DNA of 64,000 bases from Nemertoderma westbladi. Lineage: Eukaryota; Xenacoelomorpha; Nemertodermatida; Nemertodermatidae. Where the stretch lies: NCBI GenBank assembly GCA_032718475.1, contig JAUCBJ010007517.1:1-64000 (forward strand), written 5' to 3'. A program made the translations under genes and the position numbers. This document shows positions 37,478 to 48,197 of this stretch, in pieces. A model generated the notes under the pieces. That model worked only from the letters and a program-made list of their open reading frames with translations, had not been told where the DNA came from and did not search any database. Positions within the stretch are counted from its first letter, which is position 1. Every line of letters starts with the position of its first letter.

Positions 37478-38857
37478 TCACGTTGGGGAGTCCCTAGATG
37501 TTTGAGGAATTAGGGAGGTGGTCGTGGGAAGAGTGTCTTGCCTTCCATAGTTTCCGGAGAGTTCTCTGTCTCTTTCCAGTAAACATAAACGACCAACTGG
37601 GCGGTTGAGTTGTTGCGTCTCAAAGATTATGCCTGGCTTCTTGAAGTTACGCCGCATGACGACGAGTTCTACCGAGCGTACTAAACCATCATTCGAGATG
37701 TGAGTCTCGATGATACGACCTGTCTGCCACCGTTTACGTGGGAGGTCTGGATCTACAATAAGCACCATATCTCCGGCGCTGACGTTTTCTTGCTGCGCAA
37801 ACCACTTAGTTCGAAGTTGTAGCGTGGGCAGATAATGTTTCTCGAAATGGTCAGCGAAACGACGGGATAGCAACTGCATAAGTTGCCAAGTTCGACGGCA
37901 GTATTCGTCTCCATCGGCAATCTCCGATCGTGGGAGCATGGCTACAGGTTTCTTCAGTAGGAAGTGCGCGGGTGTTAGCGCTTCCAGGGAATCGGGACTC
38001 GATGAGACTGGCATAAGCGGTCTCTCGTTGAGATAGGCAGCTATTTCCTCCATTAACGTCCGCAAAAGTTCGTCGGTGAGATACGCGCGGCATGGCACTA
38101 TAAAGTGAAATGCGGTCTTAACACTTCTAATTAATCTCTCCCAACTTCCTCCCCACCAAGGGGCGTCGGCGGCGTTGAAGGTCCAGCTAGACGCTGTTAT
38201 CCTTAGCTGATCGTCCACCTGTCTTTGGTTCCAGTCCTTCACGTAAGCCTGTATTTCGTTGTTGGCACCAATGAAGTTCGTTCCCTTATCCGATCTCATG
38301 GTATTACTCGTCCCGAAGCGAGCGATCTGTCGGCGTAAACTTAATACGAAGCTGTTGGTAGATAGATCGTTCACCATATCGAGATGGATGGCTCTACAAG
38401 TCATGCATACGAAGATGACACACCATCTCTTGACTATAGTCCTAGCACGATATACTTCAATAGGGCCAAATAAATCTACACCAGTATTAGTAAAAGGTGG
38501 TTCATAGAAGCTTACTCGTTCCCTAGGTAATTCTGCCTCTCGCGGTGTTAAAGGCCTACTGAATGCTTTCCTACAGGGTATGCAGTTCCTAAGAACTTGG
38601 TTCAGAGCTCTACGGGGTTTATAAAAATAATAGCGAGTTCGGATTTCGCTAAGAACTCGTTCTCTACCAGCATGATAAAGTTTGCTGTGAACATCTACAA
38701 TCATCTTGATTTGTACTTCAAGATTTCTAATGAGTATGGGGAATTTAGTGTCAAAGGATAATGGCGCATTGGTGAGCCTTCCTCCAACACGTATTAACCC
38801 ATCTATCATTGTGCTAGAGAAGCGATCCCGTAAGCGCATCTGTGGATTTCTCAACAA
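37478..38857 (-). CDS. Element A2 integrase with complete C-terminus
   Basis: 459 codons. HHCC-type zinc finger (DVHSKLYHAG, RNCIPCRKAF), catalytic DLFGP, RSDKGTNF and GGSWERL, and then the C-terminal part missing from A1: LNERPLMPVS, LTPAHFLL, a RTKWFAQQENVSAGDMVLI region and KRWQTGRIIE, which matches the usual BEL/Pao domain after the integrase core (DUF5641-like). The stop at 37478 shows where the ancestral gag-pol ended. The frame is separated from RNase H by a ~590-bp deletion with a repeated CTGTGGAGTTGCT filler at the junction. Confidence 0.9.
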   Translation of the reverse strand: MLRNPQMRLRDRFSSTMIDGLIRVGGRLTNAPLSFDTKFPILIRNLEVQIKMIVDVHSKLYHAGRERVLSEIRTRYYFYKPRRALNQVLRNCIPCRKAFSRPLTPREAELPRERVSFYEPPFTNTGVDLFGPIEVYRARTIVKRWCVIFVCMTCRAIHLDMVNDLSTNSFVLSLRRQIARFGTSNTMRSDKGTNFIGANNEIQAYVKDWNQRQVDDQLRITASSWTFNAADAPWWGGSWERLIRSVKTAFHFIVPCRAYLTDELLRTLMEEIAAYLNERPLMPVSSSPDSLEALTPAHFLLKKPVAMLPRSEIADGDEYCRRTWQLMQLLSRRFADHFEKHYLPTLQLRTKWFAQQENVSAGDMVLIVDPDLPRKRWQTGRIIETHISNDGLVRSVELVVMRRNFKKPGIIFETQQLNRPVGRLCLLERDRELSGNYGRQDTLPTTTSLIPQTSRDSPT

Positions 38858-38867
38858 CAGGAAATAC

Positions 38868-40673
38868 TTATCGGTACTGTGGAGTTGCTGTGAAATACTG
38901 TGGAGTTGCTCCCCTGGAGGCGATATCGGCTGGATTAATCGTACCAGGGCAATGTCTCCATTGATCTATCTTTGTGCGACTAAGAATAATAGCTACCCTG
39001 TTAGTAACAAAAACGCTGAACTGACAGACTTCATTGGTTATATACTCCAACACGAGTAAAGCGTCGGTCCAATAAACAGTTTTCTCCAGTGAATAGTCGA
39101 TTTGTTCTGTTACGTTCCGGCCGATGGCTGTAGCGTATAAAGCAGCTTTTAACTCCGCTCGAGGAACCTTTAACTTGTTGTTAATCAATGCCTTAGAGGT
39201 AACCAAGGCGACTTTGATTCCATCAGGAGTTTCGACTCGCAGATATGCTACTATACCTATTCCCATGTCGCTGGCGTCTCCAAACACATGGAGTTGATAG
39301 GAATACGTAGGAAGAACATGACCAAAATATGCACGGGAAATTACAAAGCTCTCGATGGCAGGTAGAGAATCTTCCCATTTCATCCATTTCTTTAACAGTT
39401 CTCCCTTAAGTGGATCGTCCAATGAGTGGTTTTCAAGCCACATTTGTTGTACTAAACTCCGAGCAATCAATATAACTGGGCTAATAAATCCCAATGGGTC
39501 GAAATAAGTGCTCAGGATACTTAAACAAATCCGTTTGGTCCGAACTGGATTATCTCGCTGTTTTAGCTGAAAAAACAGGATATCTCTTTCAGTGTCCCAC
39601 TTCAGGCCAAGCGTCTTGGTTTCTGGAAGATCATCCTTTATTAAGTCTAGGTCTTTCGCTCCTCGGTCTTCTACCGGTATCGCTTCCAGAAACTCACGGG
39701 AGTTGCTAGTGAATTTCGTCAGTCGAAATCCACCTCTTTTCAAACACTCTACTGTTCCTTTCGCGACATCAATGGCTTCTTCTACTGATGGAAGGGACCT
39801 TAAATTATCGTCCATGTATATATTACGCTTGATGTTGTCTATCACCTCTTTTGAGAAGGCGTCTCGGTTGTCATTCGCAGTGGTCCGCACCACGGAGCAG
39901 GCGTTGGAAGGGCTTGATATGATCCCAAAAGCCTGGATGGTCATCCAGTACTCTACCGGTTTCTGGTTGAGATCTCCTTCAGGCCACCACAGAAATCTCA
40001 GGCTGTCTCTATCTCTATCCAGCGCCTTGACTTGTAAGAACATTCCTTCTATATCGGAGGCGAACGCGATGGAATATTGTCTTAATCTTAAAAGTATTCC
40101 CAACAAGGATTGGAGTAAGTTGGGTCCTGGTAACAACTCGGAATTGAGGGATTGGCCCATATATAGAGCAGAGCCATCGAATACGACTCGTACTTCATGG
40201 GGTTTACCGGGTTTGGGAACGTAATGATGTGTTAAGTAATACGTTCTCTCAGTTACTGGTGTTCCTTCCGGTACTCGCTCCGCGTATCCCTTTGTAATAA
40301 ATTTCTTCAACTGAGTTTGGTACATTTCTTTAGCTGAAGCGTTAGCCGTAAGGCGTCGATGTAATTGATCGATTCTTTTCTCTGCCAAGGGTCTGTTATT
40401 TATAAATCTAGGTTCTCGTTTTCGAAATGGTAGGCCGATTTCATATCTACCTTGGTCCTTTAAAAAACGTGTAGTTGTTTCCTGGATTTGCTTGGCTCTT
40501 TCTTCTTCTATCGATAGGGCCTTATCGTATGAATTGGGCTCTACTAGTTCTTGAGTAAAGAATCGTACGGCGAGTTCGTTCCGAGTTCTAGCGTTGTAGT
40601 GCTCTATCTCATCATTTAATTCGTCATTGTAATCAATGGGTCCCGATGGGCGAATCAGTTGACATAGGTTCAC
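38868..40673 (-). CDS. Element A2 reverse transcriptase and RNase H
   Basis: 601 codons covering the RT (SDIEGMF and YMDD) and RNase H (FGDAS, RAELKAA, WTDA), nearly identical to A1. It ends at the internal deletion after NPADIASRGATPQ. The upstream junction with the protease frame (40670-42049) is a frameshift from a 2-bp insertion at ~40752. The RT domain itself looks complete, but translation from gag would not reach it without a frame correction. Confidence 0.88.
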   Translation of the reverse strand: MNLCQLIRPSGPIDYNDELNDEIEHYNARTRNELAVRFFTQELVEPNSYDKALSIEEERAKQIQETTTRFLKDQGRYEIGLPFRKREPRFINNRPLAEKRIDQLHRRLTANASAKEMYQTQLKKFITKGYAERVPEGTPVTERTYYLTHHYVPKPGKPHEVRVVFDGSALYMGQSLNSELLPGPNLLQSLLGILLRLRQYSIAFASDIEGMFLQVKALDRDRDSLRFLWWPEGDLNQKPVEYWMTIQAFGIISSPSNACSVVRTTANDNRDAFSKEVIDNIKRNIYMDDNLRSLPSVEEAIDVAKGTVECLKRGGFRLTKFTSNSREFLEAIPVEDRGAKDLDLIKDDLPETKTLGLKWDTERDILFFQLKQRDNPVRTKRICLSILSTYFDPLGFISPVILIARSLVQQMWLENHSLDDPLKGELLKKWMKWEDSLPAIESFVISRAYFGHVLPTYSYQLHVFGDASDMGIGIVAYLRVETPDGIKVALVTSKALINNKLKVPRAELKAALYATAIGRNVTEQIDYSLEKTVYWTDALLVLEYITNEVCQFSVFVTNRVAIILSRTKIDQWRHCPGTINPADIASRGATPQYFTATPQYR

Positions 40674-42049
40674 CTGGTTTTTCCAAGTTTTGTTTTCTGT
40701 AAGTAGGTCGATTGTGTTCTCTTCATCGAAGAGTTGGTAGATGTCGTCATTAAATCTGAGGAGTATGGTGTTCCCTCAGTTAGTTCTTCCACCTCACTGT
40801 TCTCCACTTCCCAATCGTTTACTTGATATATTCGTTCTTGTGGCATTCTCTCTTCGAGAGTTCTGCGGGAAGGGCCAGTAAAGTACCAACCTACTCTAGT
40901 TCTTACCGCATAGGTTTGCAGTGGCTGCGGTTGAGCAGGCCGTTTCTCCAATGTCTCGAGCACCTCATGCGCGTTTTGGCCGATGAGTATTTGCACTCCA
41001 GGATAATCTGTCTGGAATCGAGGTATCTTAAGATGTTGGATGCTCTCATCCTCGTCCCAATTATAAAGGTCTGCTTGGGTAGTAGCGAAGTTCTTTATAG
41101 CCACCATTTTTACCGACCTTATACCTTGTGCTCCTAATTTATCCTGGGGGGTGGATAACACACCTACATAGTAGTCTGCCGTTAGGGTAGATTTCCAAAC
41201 CTGCATAATTCCTGACATATTCAATTTAGTCCGGAATTTGGGTTGTCCAGCAAAGATATCTTCGGCTAGTTCTTGATCGATGAATGTTCCTGTGCTGCCG
41301 GAGTCAAGGAGGGCGTTCACTATGTAACTTTTGTTAGGACCGTGAACTCTTACCTGCACTACAGGAAATTCTCTGATTCCTACGTTGGAAGTTGGAGCTT
41401 TCCAAGATGGTTGTCTGGCAAAAGTCGTTGGGGGGAACTCATTGTCGGTGTCCTTTTCATAAGTAAGTGCTCGATACACCGCGGTATTGATTAGGTAACA
41501 GGATTCGTTGGCGTCGGAGAATTCGTCAGTATAGAATCCTTCCATCTCAGATTCTTGATCAGTGTCATTTACATCACTGAATTGGACATGTAGTTCGGGC
41601 TCACTTACCTGACTCGGGTCGTCTCGTTCGAACTCACTGTGTAACAAGATGTGATGTTTCGCGCCACACTTTGCACACTTTACGTCGGAGTAACAGGTTC
41701 GCCGTTGGTGTCCTGATCTGAGGCAATTATAGCATAACCGCTTATCCCACATGACTGCACGTCTGTCTACAAGGCATTTCTTTAGAAATTCAGCACACGC
41801 ACTCAAACGGTGGGTCCCGTCGCACAGCGCACAGTTAGGTTTTATGTTACTCACTTTACCTTGGGTAACTGGTTCAGTGTAACACACTGGTGTTACTCTT
41901 CTCCTAGAAGCGGGTTTCTCACTTACCTTATTTTCCGATGTTTTCTCTCTGGACTGCTTGATGAGTTGTAGTTTTACTTCACCATCTAAGAAGGACATGA
42001 GATCAGCCATGGTAGGGCTTCGTCGTTGTTGTTCATTCATATACAACAC
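40670..42049 (-). CDS. Element A2 zinc knuckles and protease
   Basis: One frame joins the gag end (YMNEQQRRSPTMADL) to three zinc knuckles, then ELHVQFSDVNDTDQ, the retropepsin ALLDSGSTGTF, and the linker to RT. This shows that knuckles and protease are contiguous in the ancestral frame, unlike the shifted A1. About 62 residues before the knuckles (present in A1) are missing. It ends by frameshift after KTKLGKTR. Confidence 0.87.
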   Translation of the reverse strand: MLYMNEQQRRSPTMADLMSFLDGEVKLQLIKQSREKTSENKVSEKPASRRRVTPVCYTEPVTQGKVSNIKPNCALCDGTHRLSACAEFLKKCLVDRRAVMWDKRLCYNCLRSGHQRRTCYSDVKCAKCGAKHHILLHSEFERDDPSQVSEPELHVQFSDVNDTDQESEMEGFYTDEFSDANESCYLINTAVYRALTYEKDTDNEFPPTTFARQPSWKAPTSNVGIREFPVVQVRVHGPNKSYIVNALLDSGSTGTFIDQELAEDIFAGQPKFRTKLNMSGIMQVWKSTLTADYYVGVLSTPQDKLGAQGIRSVKMVAIKNFATTQADLYNWDEDESIQHLKIPRFQTDYPGVQILIGQNAHEVLETLEKRPAQPQPLQTYAVRTRVGWYFTGPSRRTLEERMPQERIYQVNDWEVENSEVEELTEGTPYSSDLMTTSTNSSMKRTQSTYLQKTKLGKTR

Positions 42050-44766
42050 TTTCTTGTCCCAGCGTGTACATACAGTACTCCACCCTTTGGTAAAGTAGAG
42101 ACTACTGCTCCAATAACCATGGAACTCTGATATTCATGAGACTTACCTAACCAGTCCAATTGTCTACAGATCTCCTGAATCTCATCGGAAAACTCTATAA
42201 TCCCGCTACTAAGGAAGTTTCTGGGGGCTACTAATTTTGCATACAAATACTTAGCTATGTTATCCTTGTTACCATACCTGATGTTTAATGTATCCCAAAC
42301 TTGTCTTAATCCTTCTGGATGTCCAATAAACTTTAACGCCATTAACTTGGGAGGTCCTTCCAAGCACTTGATGAGGAATCTAAGTTTCTCTCCGTTAGAT
42401 AGTACAGAGTTCTGTATGCTATCTTTGTAATATTCATTGAAAGGTAACCATTTCATCTCATCTCCATTGAATTTGACGATCTCTCCCACTTTGACGGCTT
42501 GGCGGGCTTCTGTTCTAGCCATCTGACGCGTAAAGCTTTCTTGGGCCATCGTGTTATTTAATATCGAATTATCGGTATATGAATTTCTCGGATTATTATC
42601 AGGTCTATAGGGAATATCATTAACAACAGGTTTATAATCACCCTTAATAGGGTTTGCTATAGGAGTTTCAACTTCACTAGCAGTATAGATGCGTGTAGGC
42701 TCCACACCTTGCGCATGTAATACTTCAGACCTAACAGGTTGACACAATGTTACAGGGGGTATTGGTATACCCTTTTGTATATTGACTAATTTGTCACGTT
42801 CTAGCGCGATGCTTTGCTGCACTTCTTGCAATTCTGCCCTACTTTCCCTTACTGTTCCCTTAAGTTGGTAGACAGTCTCCTGCATCTGTCCGAGCAGGAG
42901 ATTCATCCCCCGCCGTCCCTCCTCTACCCACTCGACCGCCGAAGCGGGAGTCGCCAACATTGTAGCGGGCTGACGCGGGACGACGGGAGACAAATCTTTG
43001 ATTTCTCTCTCAGCTTCCAGGACAGGGATATTCTCATGGACTGTTCTACCGGGTACAGGCAGTGTAGTACTGTGTAAAGGGAATTTAGAGTTAAGCTCTG
43101 GAAGTACAGGGGTCTCTAGCACAGGAGTGGCTTTGGGAACGACAGGCCTAATTATTTCAGGCTCATCAACTATTGTAGGGAGTCTTTTGACCTGAATAAT
43201 TTGTTCTGTGGGTTCTGTACTACCTAACTCTGTGCTAGCTAGTTGTCTTCTAACCGCTGGGGGCAAATCAGGCAATTTGTGACGGTGAGATGTTTTTCTA
43301 CGCCTGCTTAGACGAGATCTATTTCCTCCGCCTTCAGGATCGGTGGTCTCGCCTTCCTCTGATGATGTGTATCCTTGACGCTTGGGAGTAGATCGACTCC
43401 TCATCTGCATTTGACTAGCAGTTAACTGTTTATTTATGCAATCTTGCGTCTCTTGAAGATTTTCCAACTCCAGTTGTGTGGTCTCTTCAGACGCCCTCTG
43501 TTCTGCTTCTGCCACTGCCTTTGCTGCTGCCACAGTCGCTTTTCTTTCCGCTTCTATTTCTGCCATTGCCGCTGTTACTGCTGCTGCCTTTCGGTCCTCT
43601 ATCCGTTTTTTCTTTACTTGTTCTTCTTGGACTCTAGCGAGGCGGAGTTTTTCATCAAATTTAGCTTGGTTCGCAGCTAACATTTCCGCATCGATTGAGT
43701 CCAACACAAGCTTGGTTCCTTCACTATTGGGGCGAAGTCCAGCCAGTCGTCTCCTCAACTCTTCATCACCCAAGAAGCGTTGATAGTCTGACAGATAGAT
43801 GTCGATGGCGTCTCTCGTTCGCGGTCTCTCTGCTGTCCCTTCGCTTTCCTCTTGAGAAAGCGTGGCATCGGTTGGTTCTTCATAGGTTGGTCTCTCAGCC
43901 AGCTGGGATTTCCACTGGGCCGTTTCTTGTACTTTGAGACCTACCCGCTGGAACCAAGTCTTGACAGCAACCTGCAGCGACGTGTCCTGTCTTCTTTTGG
44001 AAGTTTCCTCAAAGGCTGATAGGATTAGTCTAATGCGTAGGGTTCTTTCGCGTACTTGATATAGCAGCTCTTCCTGCTCTTGAGGTCCTTGGGGTTGTCG
44101 AAACAGTTGTTCTTCTAATCGCTCTAAGGAGCCGAAGAATCCCTGCACATATCCTGCTGCTGACCTCTTCCAAACAGCTGGATCCATCGTATCTTTAGTC
44201 ACTCCCATCCTGTGTATGTCTTCCCAAGTAGCTTCGGACAAATCTAACGGGAGTCCGGGTCCGGGAAAGTTCCATTGTGACTCGACAATAGACATCAATT
44301 CTTCCCTGGCGTATCCCGCATAACTATCTTGGGTCGCTCGCTTACTTCTCGCCCAATCGGCTTGATGTTCCTCCACCGCAATTAATATAGTAGTTAGCAC
44401 TGCGGCAGGAAGGGTGAGAAGGGGATCCGAGTAGGCTGTAGCCGCCATCTGCACTCCGCGTTCGGGGGTCAGCTCTACAGTATCCGAACTACTGGAGCTA
44501 TCGGGTCGCTGGGAACGAGTTTCTTGACTAGGATGTTGCTGCTGTTGGACAGCTGCTTCTTGGTTCCGTTTGACCTGGGCCCGGGTGCCGATGATAGACC
44601 TACGGTGTTGGATTAGCCTAGGATCTGATACTACTACTGGAGGGATGACCTTTCTTTCAGTAGGAGGTGAGCTGAACCCCTTTCTTAATCGCTCCACACT
44701 CCTATCTGTGTCACAGATGGTTGTATCGATTAGACTGTCTGACAGGTTTTGCTGGGTGTCAGACAT
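42037..44766 (-). CDS. gag: Element A2 gag
   Basis: 909 residues from ATG 44766, near-identical to A1 gag, with the same long N-terminal region and C-terminal BEL/Pao gag domain. The Ala/Glu coiled-coil repeat differs in length and phase from A1 (AEIEAERKATVAAAKAVAE here), as expected for a slippage-prone repeat. A 5-bp insertion near 42071 shifts the last residues (GGVLYVHAGTRKCCI) out of frame, uncoupling gag from the following knuckle frame. Confidence 0.87.
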   Translation of the reverse strand: MSDTQQNLSDSLIDTTICDTDRSVERLRKGFSSPPTERKVIPPVVVSDPRLIQHRRSIIGTRAQVKRNQEAAVQQQQHPSQETRSQRPDSSSSSDTVELTPERGVQMAATAYSDPLLTLPAAVLTTILIAVEEHQADWARSKRATQDSYAGYAREELMSIVESQWNFPGPGLPLDLSEATWEDIHRMGVTKDTMDPAVWKRSAAGYVQGFFGSLERLEEQLFRQPQGPQEQEELLYQVRERTLRIRLILSAFEETSKRRQDTSLQVAVKTWFQRVGLKVQETAQWKSQLAERPTYEEPTDATLSQEESEGTAERPRTRDAIDIYLSDYQRFLGDEELRRRLAGLRPNSEGTKLVLDSIDAEMLAANQAKFDEKLRLARVQEEQVKKKRIEDRKAAAVTAAMAEIEAERKATVAAAKAVAEAEQRASEETTQLELENLQETQDCINKQLTASQMQMRSRSTPKRQGYTSSEEGETTDPEGGGNRSRLSRRRKTSHRHKLPDLPPAVRRQLASTELGSTEPTEQIIQVKRLPTIVDEPEIIRPVVPKATPVLETPVLPELNSKFPLHSTTLPVPGRTVHENIPVLEAEREIKDLSPVVPRQPATMLATPASAVEWVEEGRRGMNLLLGQMQETVYQLKGTVRESRAELQEVQQSIALERDKLVNIQKGIPIPPVTLCQPVRSEVLHAQGVEPTRIYTASEVETPIANPIKGDYKPVVNDIPYRPDNNPRNSYTDNSILNNTMAQESFTRQMARTEARQAVKVGEIVKFNGDEMKWLPFNEYYKDSIQNSVLSNGEKLRFLIKCLEGPPKLMALKFIGHPEGLRQVWDTLNIRYGNKDNIAKYLYAKLVAPRNFLSSGIIEFSDEIQEICRQLDWLGKSHEYQSSMVIGAVVSTLPKGGVLYVHAGTRKCCI

Positions 44767-44997
44767 GTTTAGTTATACAGTTGAATGCTTACTGCTATAG
44801 TTACAGTTAAAGCAAGTCTAGTAATTCAGTATGACCGTTGGCCTAGTACCGGTAATTTATTGCAGTATATTAGAATACCGGTATACACTTATAATATATA
44901 TAAGTATTGTAAACTAGGTTTGTCACAGAGTACCGGTATATAATTTTAGCACAAATATATATAAATATATAATAGGCCTATCGTGAATACCGGTATA

Positions 44998-47010
44998 GGC
45001 TCATTCCAAAGTAAAGTACGGGACATTCGTACACAATTTTGAACTTTGATTGCCTGTACAATGTTATCCACAGCACATATGTGCACAAAATTGTGCTTGG
45101 ATTAAACTTTCGAATATCAGCTTTGATTTCGCGAAGCTTATGGCAGGACTTAGTCACTTTTGAGAAAATGCCAGCTTGTCCAATTAAGGTAAAGTACGGA
45201 TTCGTACGAAATGGTATTTTTTAATTTATGATTTCAATTCTAAAATTTAGCGAATTGTTCGCAGGTACGGTGTTGAGTTGATGTTTAGGATAAAGCTGTA
45301 TTATTAAGCTTAAATAAAAATATAAATATAAGACGAATTGCTGCATTGCTAATTTTTTACAGTGTGGTTTGTGTGGTAAAGTATGGGACATTGCTAAGTA
45401 AAGTACGGGACCTGTACGAATTTTATGGTCAAAATGGTCTCTTACACTTAAACTAACAGTAATTTCTGGATAATTAGTGATAATAATGTGCAACTAAGTA
45501 TTTCCAACCAAGATATGGATACAAAATGTGGGGCGGCCCACAAATTGACCTGAAGTCTTAGCATATGGGTGCCCTTAGGAGTTGTATGTCATCTGTCTAA
45601 TTTTTGATCGCTAATACTGTATATCTCGGTCATTTTTAGATGAAATCAAACCAAACCTGGTACGTATGAAGTCTGTCAAAAGTTTAGAAAGAATCTGAAG
45701 TTTAAGGAATCAAAGGTCACATATCAGACAGTCTGTCTGTTGGTACCGATAGTTTCAAAATTTTGATAAAAACCGAAATAAGTCCGCCAATCATTGATGA
45801 AATATAACCAAACTTGGTACACATGTAGTCTGTAAAAAGTTTAGAATTTCTTTCCATTTTTCTGAAAATGTATCAATTACTGTACTTACCGATCTTCTTA
45901 TCTGCTAAAAAACTAAATTTTTTGAAATGTGTTGTAAAGTACGGGACTTTACATGCATAAACTCAAAGATTAGTTAACTGAGGAATGATTCTTAGTTCAA
46001 ATACATACTTCTATGCTTCCCCCTACTATCACCCTAAAGCATTATAACACTCCTGCCCTCCAGGTTTCATATATTACATTAATACAGAGCACTAATGTAA
46101 TCGCCAATATAATGGTAAAGTATGGGACAATTTTCAATTGGCCGTTATGATGTTTCTGAGGGAGTAGATTATGAAACTACAGGTAATTGTTTCTTAAGAT
46201 GACGCAACAAAAACGTGCTTTGCATTCCACTGGGTGATTGGGCTTAGTTAGACTACTTCTCTGTGTATAAATTAAAAATTTCACTATTTTTTGGTAAAGT
46301 ATGGGACTTTACATGCATAAACCCAAGGATTTCTTGACTGAGGAATGATTCTCAGTTCAAATATAGACTCCTATTCTTACGGCCGACTATGACCTTAGAG
46401 TATTATAACACTCATGGCTTCACATATTACATTAATACAGTGCACTAATATAATCGCCATTTTGATGGTAAAGTATGGGACAATTTTCAATTGGCCGCCA
46501 TGATATTTCTGAGGGAGTGAAGATGAAACGAATTGTTTTATACGATGACGCAACACAAACGTGCTTTGCATTCCACTGGGTGATTAGGCCGAGTTACATC
46601 TCTGTGAATAAACTAAAAATTTCACTATTTTAGGTAAAGTATGGGACATCACAAGATTAACTTTATCGATTTCATTACAGAGGAATGAAACACTGGTGAA
46701 ATTAAATGAAACCAAAAAAATTCGAAAAAGGGTTTGTTTTTGATTTGGTACATGCTCAGAAATGTTAATTTATTGGTCATAGGAAGTGCCTACAGGAAAC
46801 GAAACTTTTGCACACTTTTATTCACATTTTGTGCAGAGCAGGTGCATAATTTGTAATTCGACTATTTTTGATAAACCACCTGTGTTGATACAATTTTTAG
46901 CACTGAATTCATGAAGTACGATAAATTTTGACCTAAAATAAGTATAAATTCAAAGCTACATCTCATTTTTAGAAATTAGTGGGGAGGTTGACCTTTTCAT
47001 GGAATGAGCC
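44998..47010. mobile_element. Element D: 2.0-kb insertion with 10-bp TIRs
   Basis: Starts GGCTCATTCC and ends GGAATGAGCC, flanked by TATA on both sides (44994-44997 and 47011-47014); the duplicated site may be only TA. A1 lacks it. No transposase frame. It contains nine copies of GTAAAGTA(C/T)GGGAC and a ~355-bp tandem duplication at about 45905-46620. A degenerate patch with GTGGGGCGGCCCAC at 45529-45543 resembles a repeat seen elsewhere in the window. The class cannot be assigned; a non-autonomous DNA transposon is likely. Confidence 0.75.
45905..46620 (+). repeat. ~355-bp tandem duplication in element D
   Basis: Two units sharing ACTTTACATGCATAAAC, GAGGAATGATTCT, GGACAATTTTCAATTGGCC and CGTGCTTTGCATTCCACTGG. 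Each carries two GTAAAGTATGGGAC motifs about 175 bp apart. Confidence 0.85.
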
Positions 47011-47654
47011 TATACAGCTTACACTTATAGTATATATAAGTAGAATTATGAACTAGAATTAATTGCAGAATACCGGTATGATTTCAGCCCAAATTTATAG
47101 AAATAAATATAATAAGCCTATGGTAGATACCGGTATGTCAATTATTTTAGAATAATTGAATTTCTGAATTTTTTAGGGTTACTTGGTTACTTTAACTTAC
47201 TTTATTACCGTTATTTAAGCAGTAGTCCAACTGATATTGAGACCTAGTTGTTGTATGGCAGGCCTACTATTTATAAATCGTTTGAGTTGATTTATAATAT
47301 TTATATACCCGTTTAAAAAGGGTTTTGTCAATATTTGAAATAAATGTTATTATTTCTGGGGGAGTCACTACACAGAAGCTGTACGCTCTCAGTGAAGCGC
47401 TACTTATGGGACACTAATACAGATAATTCTAATTTACCTAAGTTACTTAATACTACAAATTACTTACGATACGGGTGAGATTAATTCTCTAATTAAACAC
47501 AACAAAAATATTACGTACGAAATTTTAGGGTAATTTTACAGGAAGTCTACAAACCAGCCTAACAAAGGGTTAGAATTCTGGTTATTACAACGGACAGGGT
47601 ACTACGGTATTTGAAAATAATAAGTAGTAGTAAATATATGGCGCTGTCCAGATA

Positions 47655-47659
47655 GGAAA
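47655..47659. other. Left target duplication of element B (GGAAA)
   Basis: GGAAA at 47655-47659 and at 55857-55861. Removing the insert restores AGATAGGAAAATACC, which is exactly the uninterrupted sequence in A1 near 19675. Confidence 0.95.
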
Positions 47660-48197
47660 TGTGACGGGATCATCCGGAGATGAACCCGATTTATCCTGTT
47701 TTAGTTCACGCGTCCCCGCCGTGTGAAAGAGTGTAAGTTGAGGTTACTGTTGTTCGTTATATTGTGATCTTGAGACGTGATATAGATATAGATATAGATT
47801 GATGTTATACACTGACGTTCACAGGTTGACGGGATGACGGTAACTAAAATCCCGGTACTTCCCTAATTGTAACTTACTGTACCACCAGTAACACTGAGAT
47901 AACTGAGGTAATATGATTACTGCTTACTGGTTATATCGCACGGTGGCCTTATTGCTACTCAATCGGTGCCAGCCCCCCTCTGATTGGTTGCTACCCTTGT
48001 TGGCGCCCTTTGAGGTGTTCCCGTTCACCCCAGCTATTCTCTCCCTTGTCAGGATACTAACCCCTGACCCTTATTGTGTGCTTCTCCTTCCCATTCTGTT
48101 GGGGAGACACGAGTTGGTTTGGGACCTAATCTCGTGTCCCCCAATATTGCTTATTGGCTTAACTTTGTGGAGTATTGGCGGGATTGATTCGCTAACA
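47660..48197 (-). repeat. 3' LTR of element B
   Basis: 538 bp, begins TGTGACGGG and ends CGCTAACA on the plus strand, with the same bases as 55319-55856 as far as I can see. The 103- and 155-residue frames in the LTRs are identical in both because the LTRs are. Confidence 0.95.
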
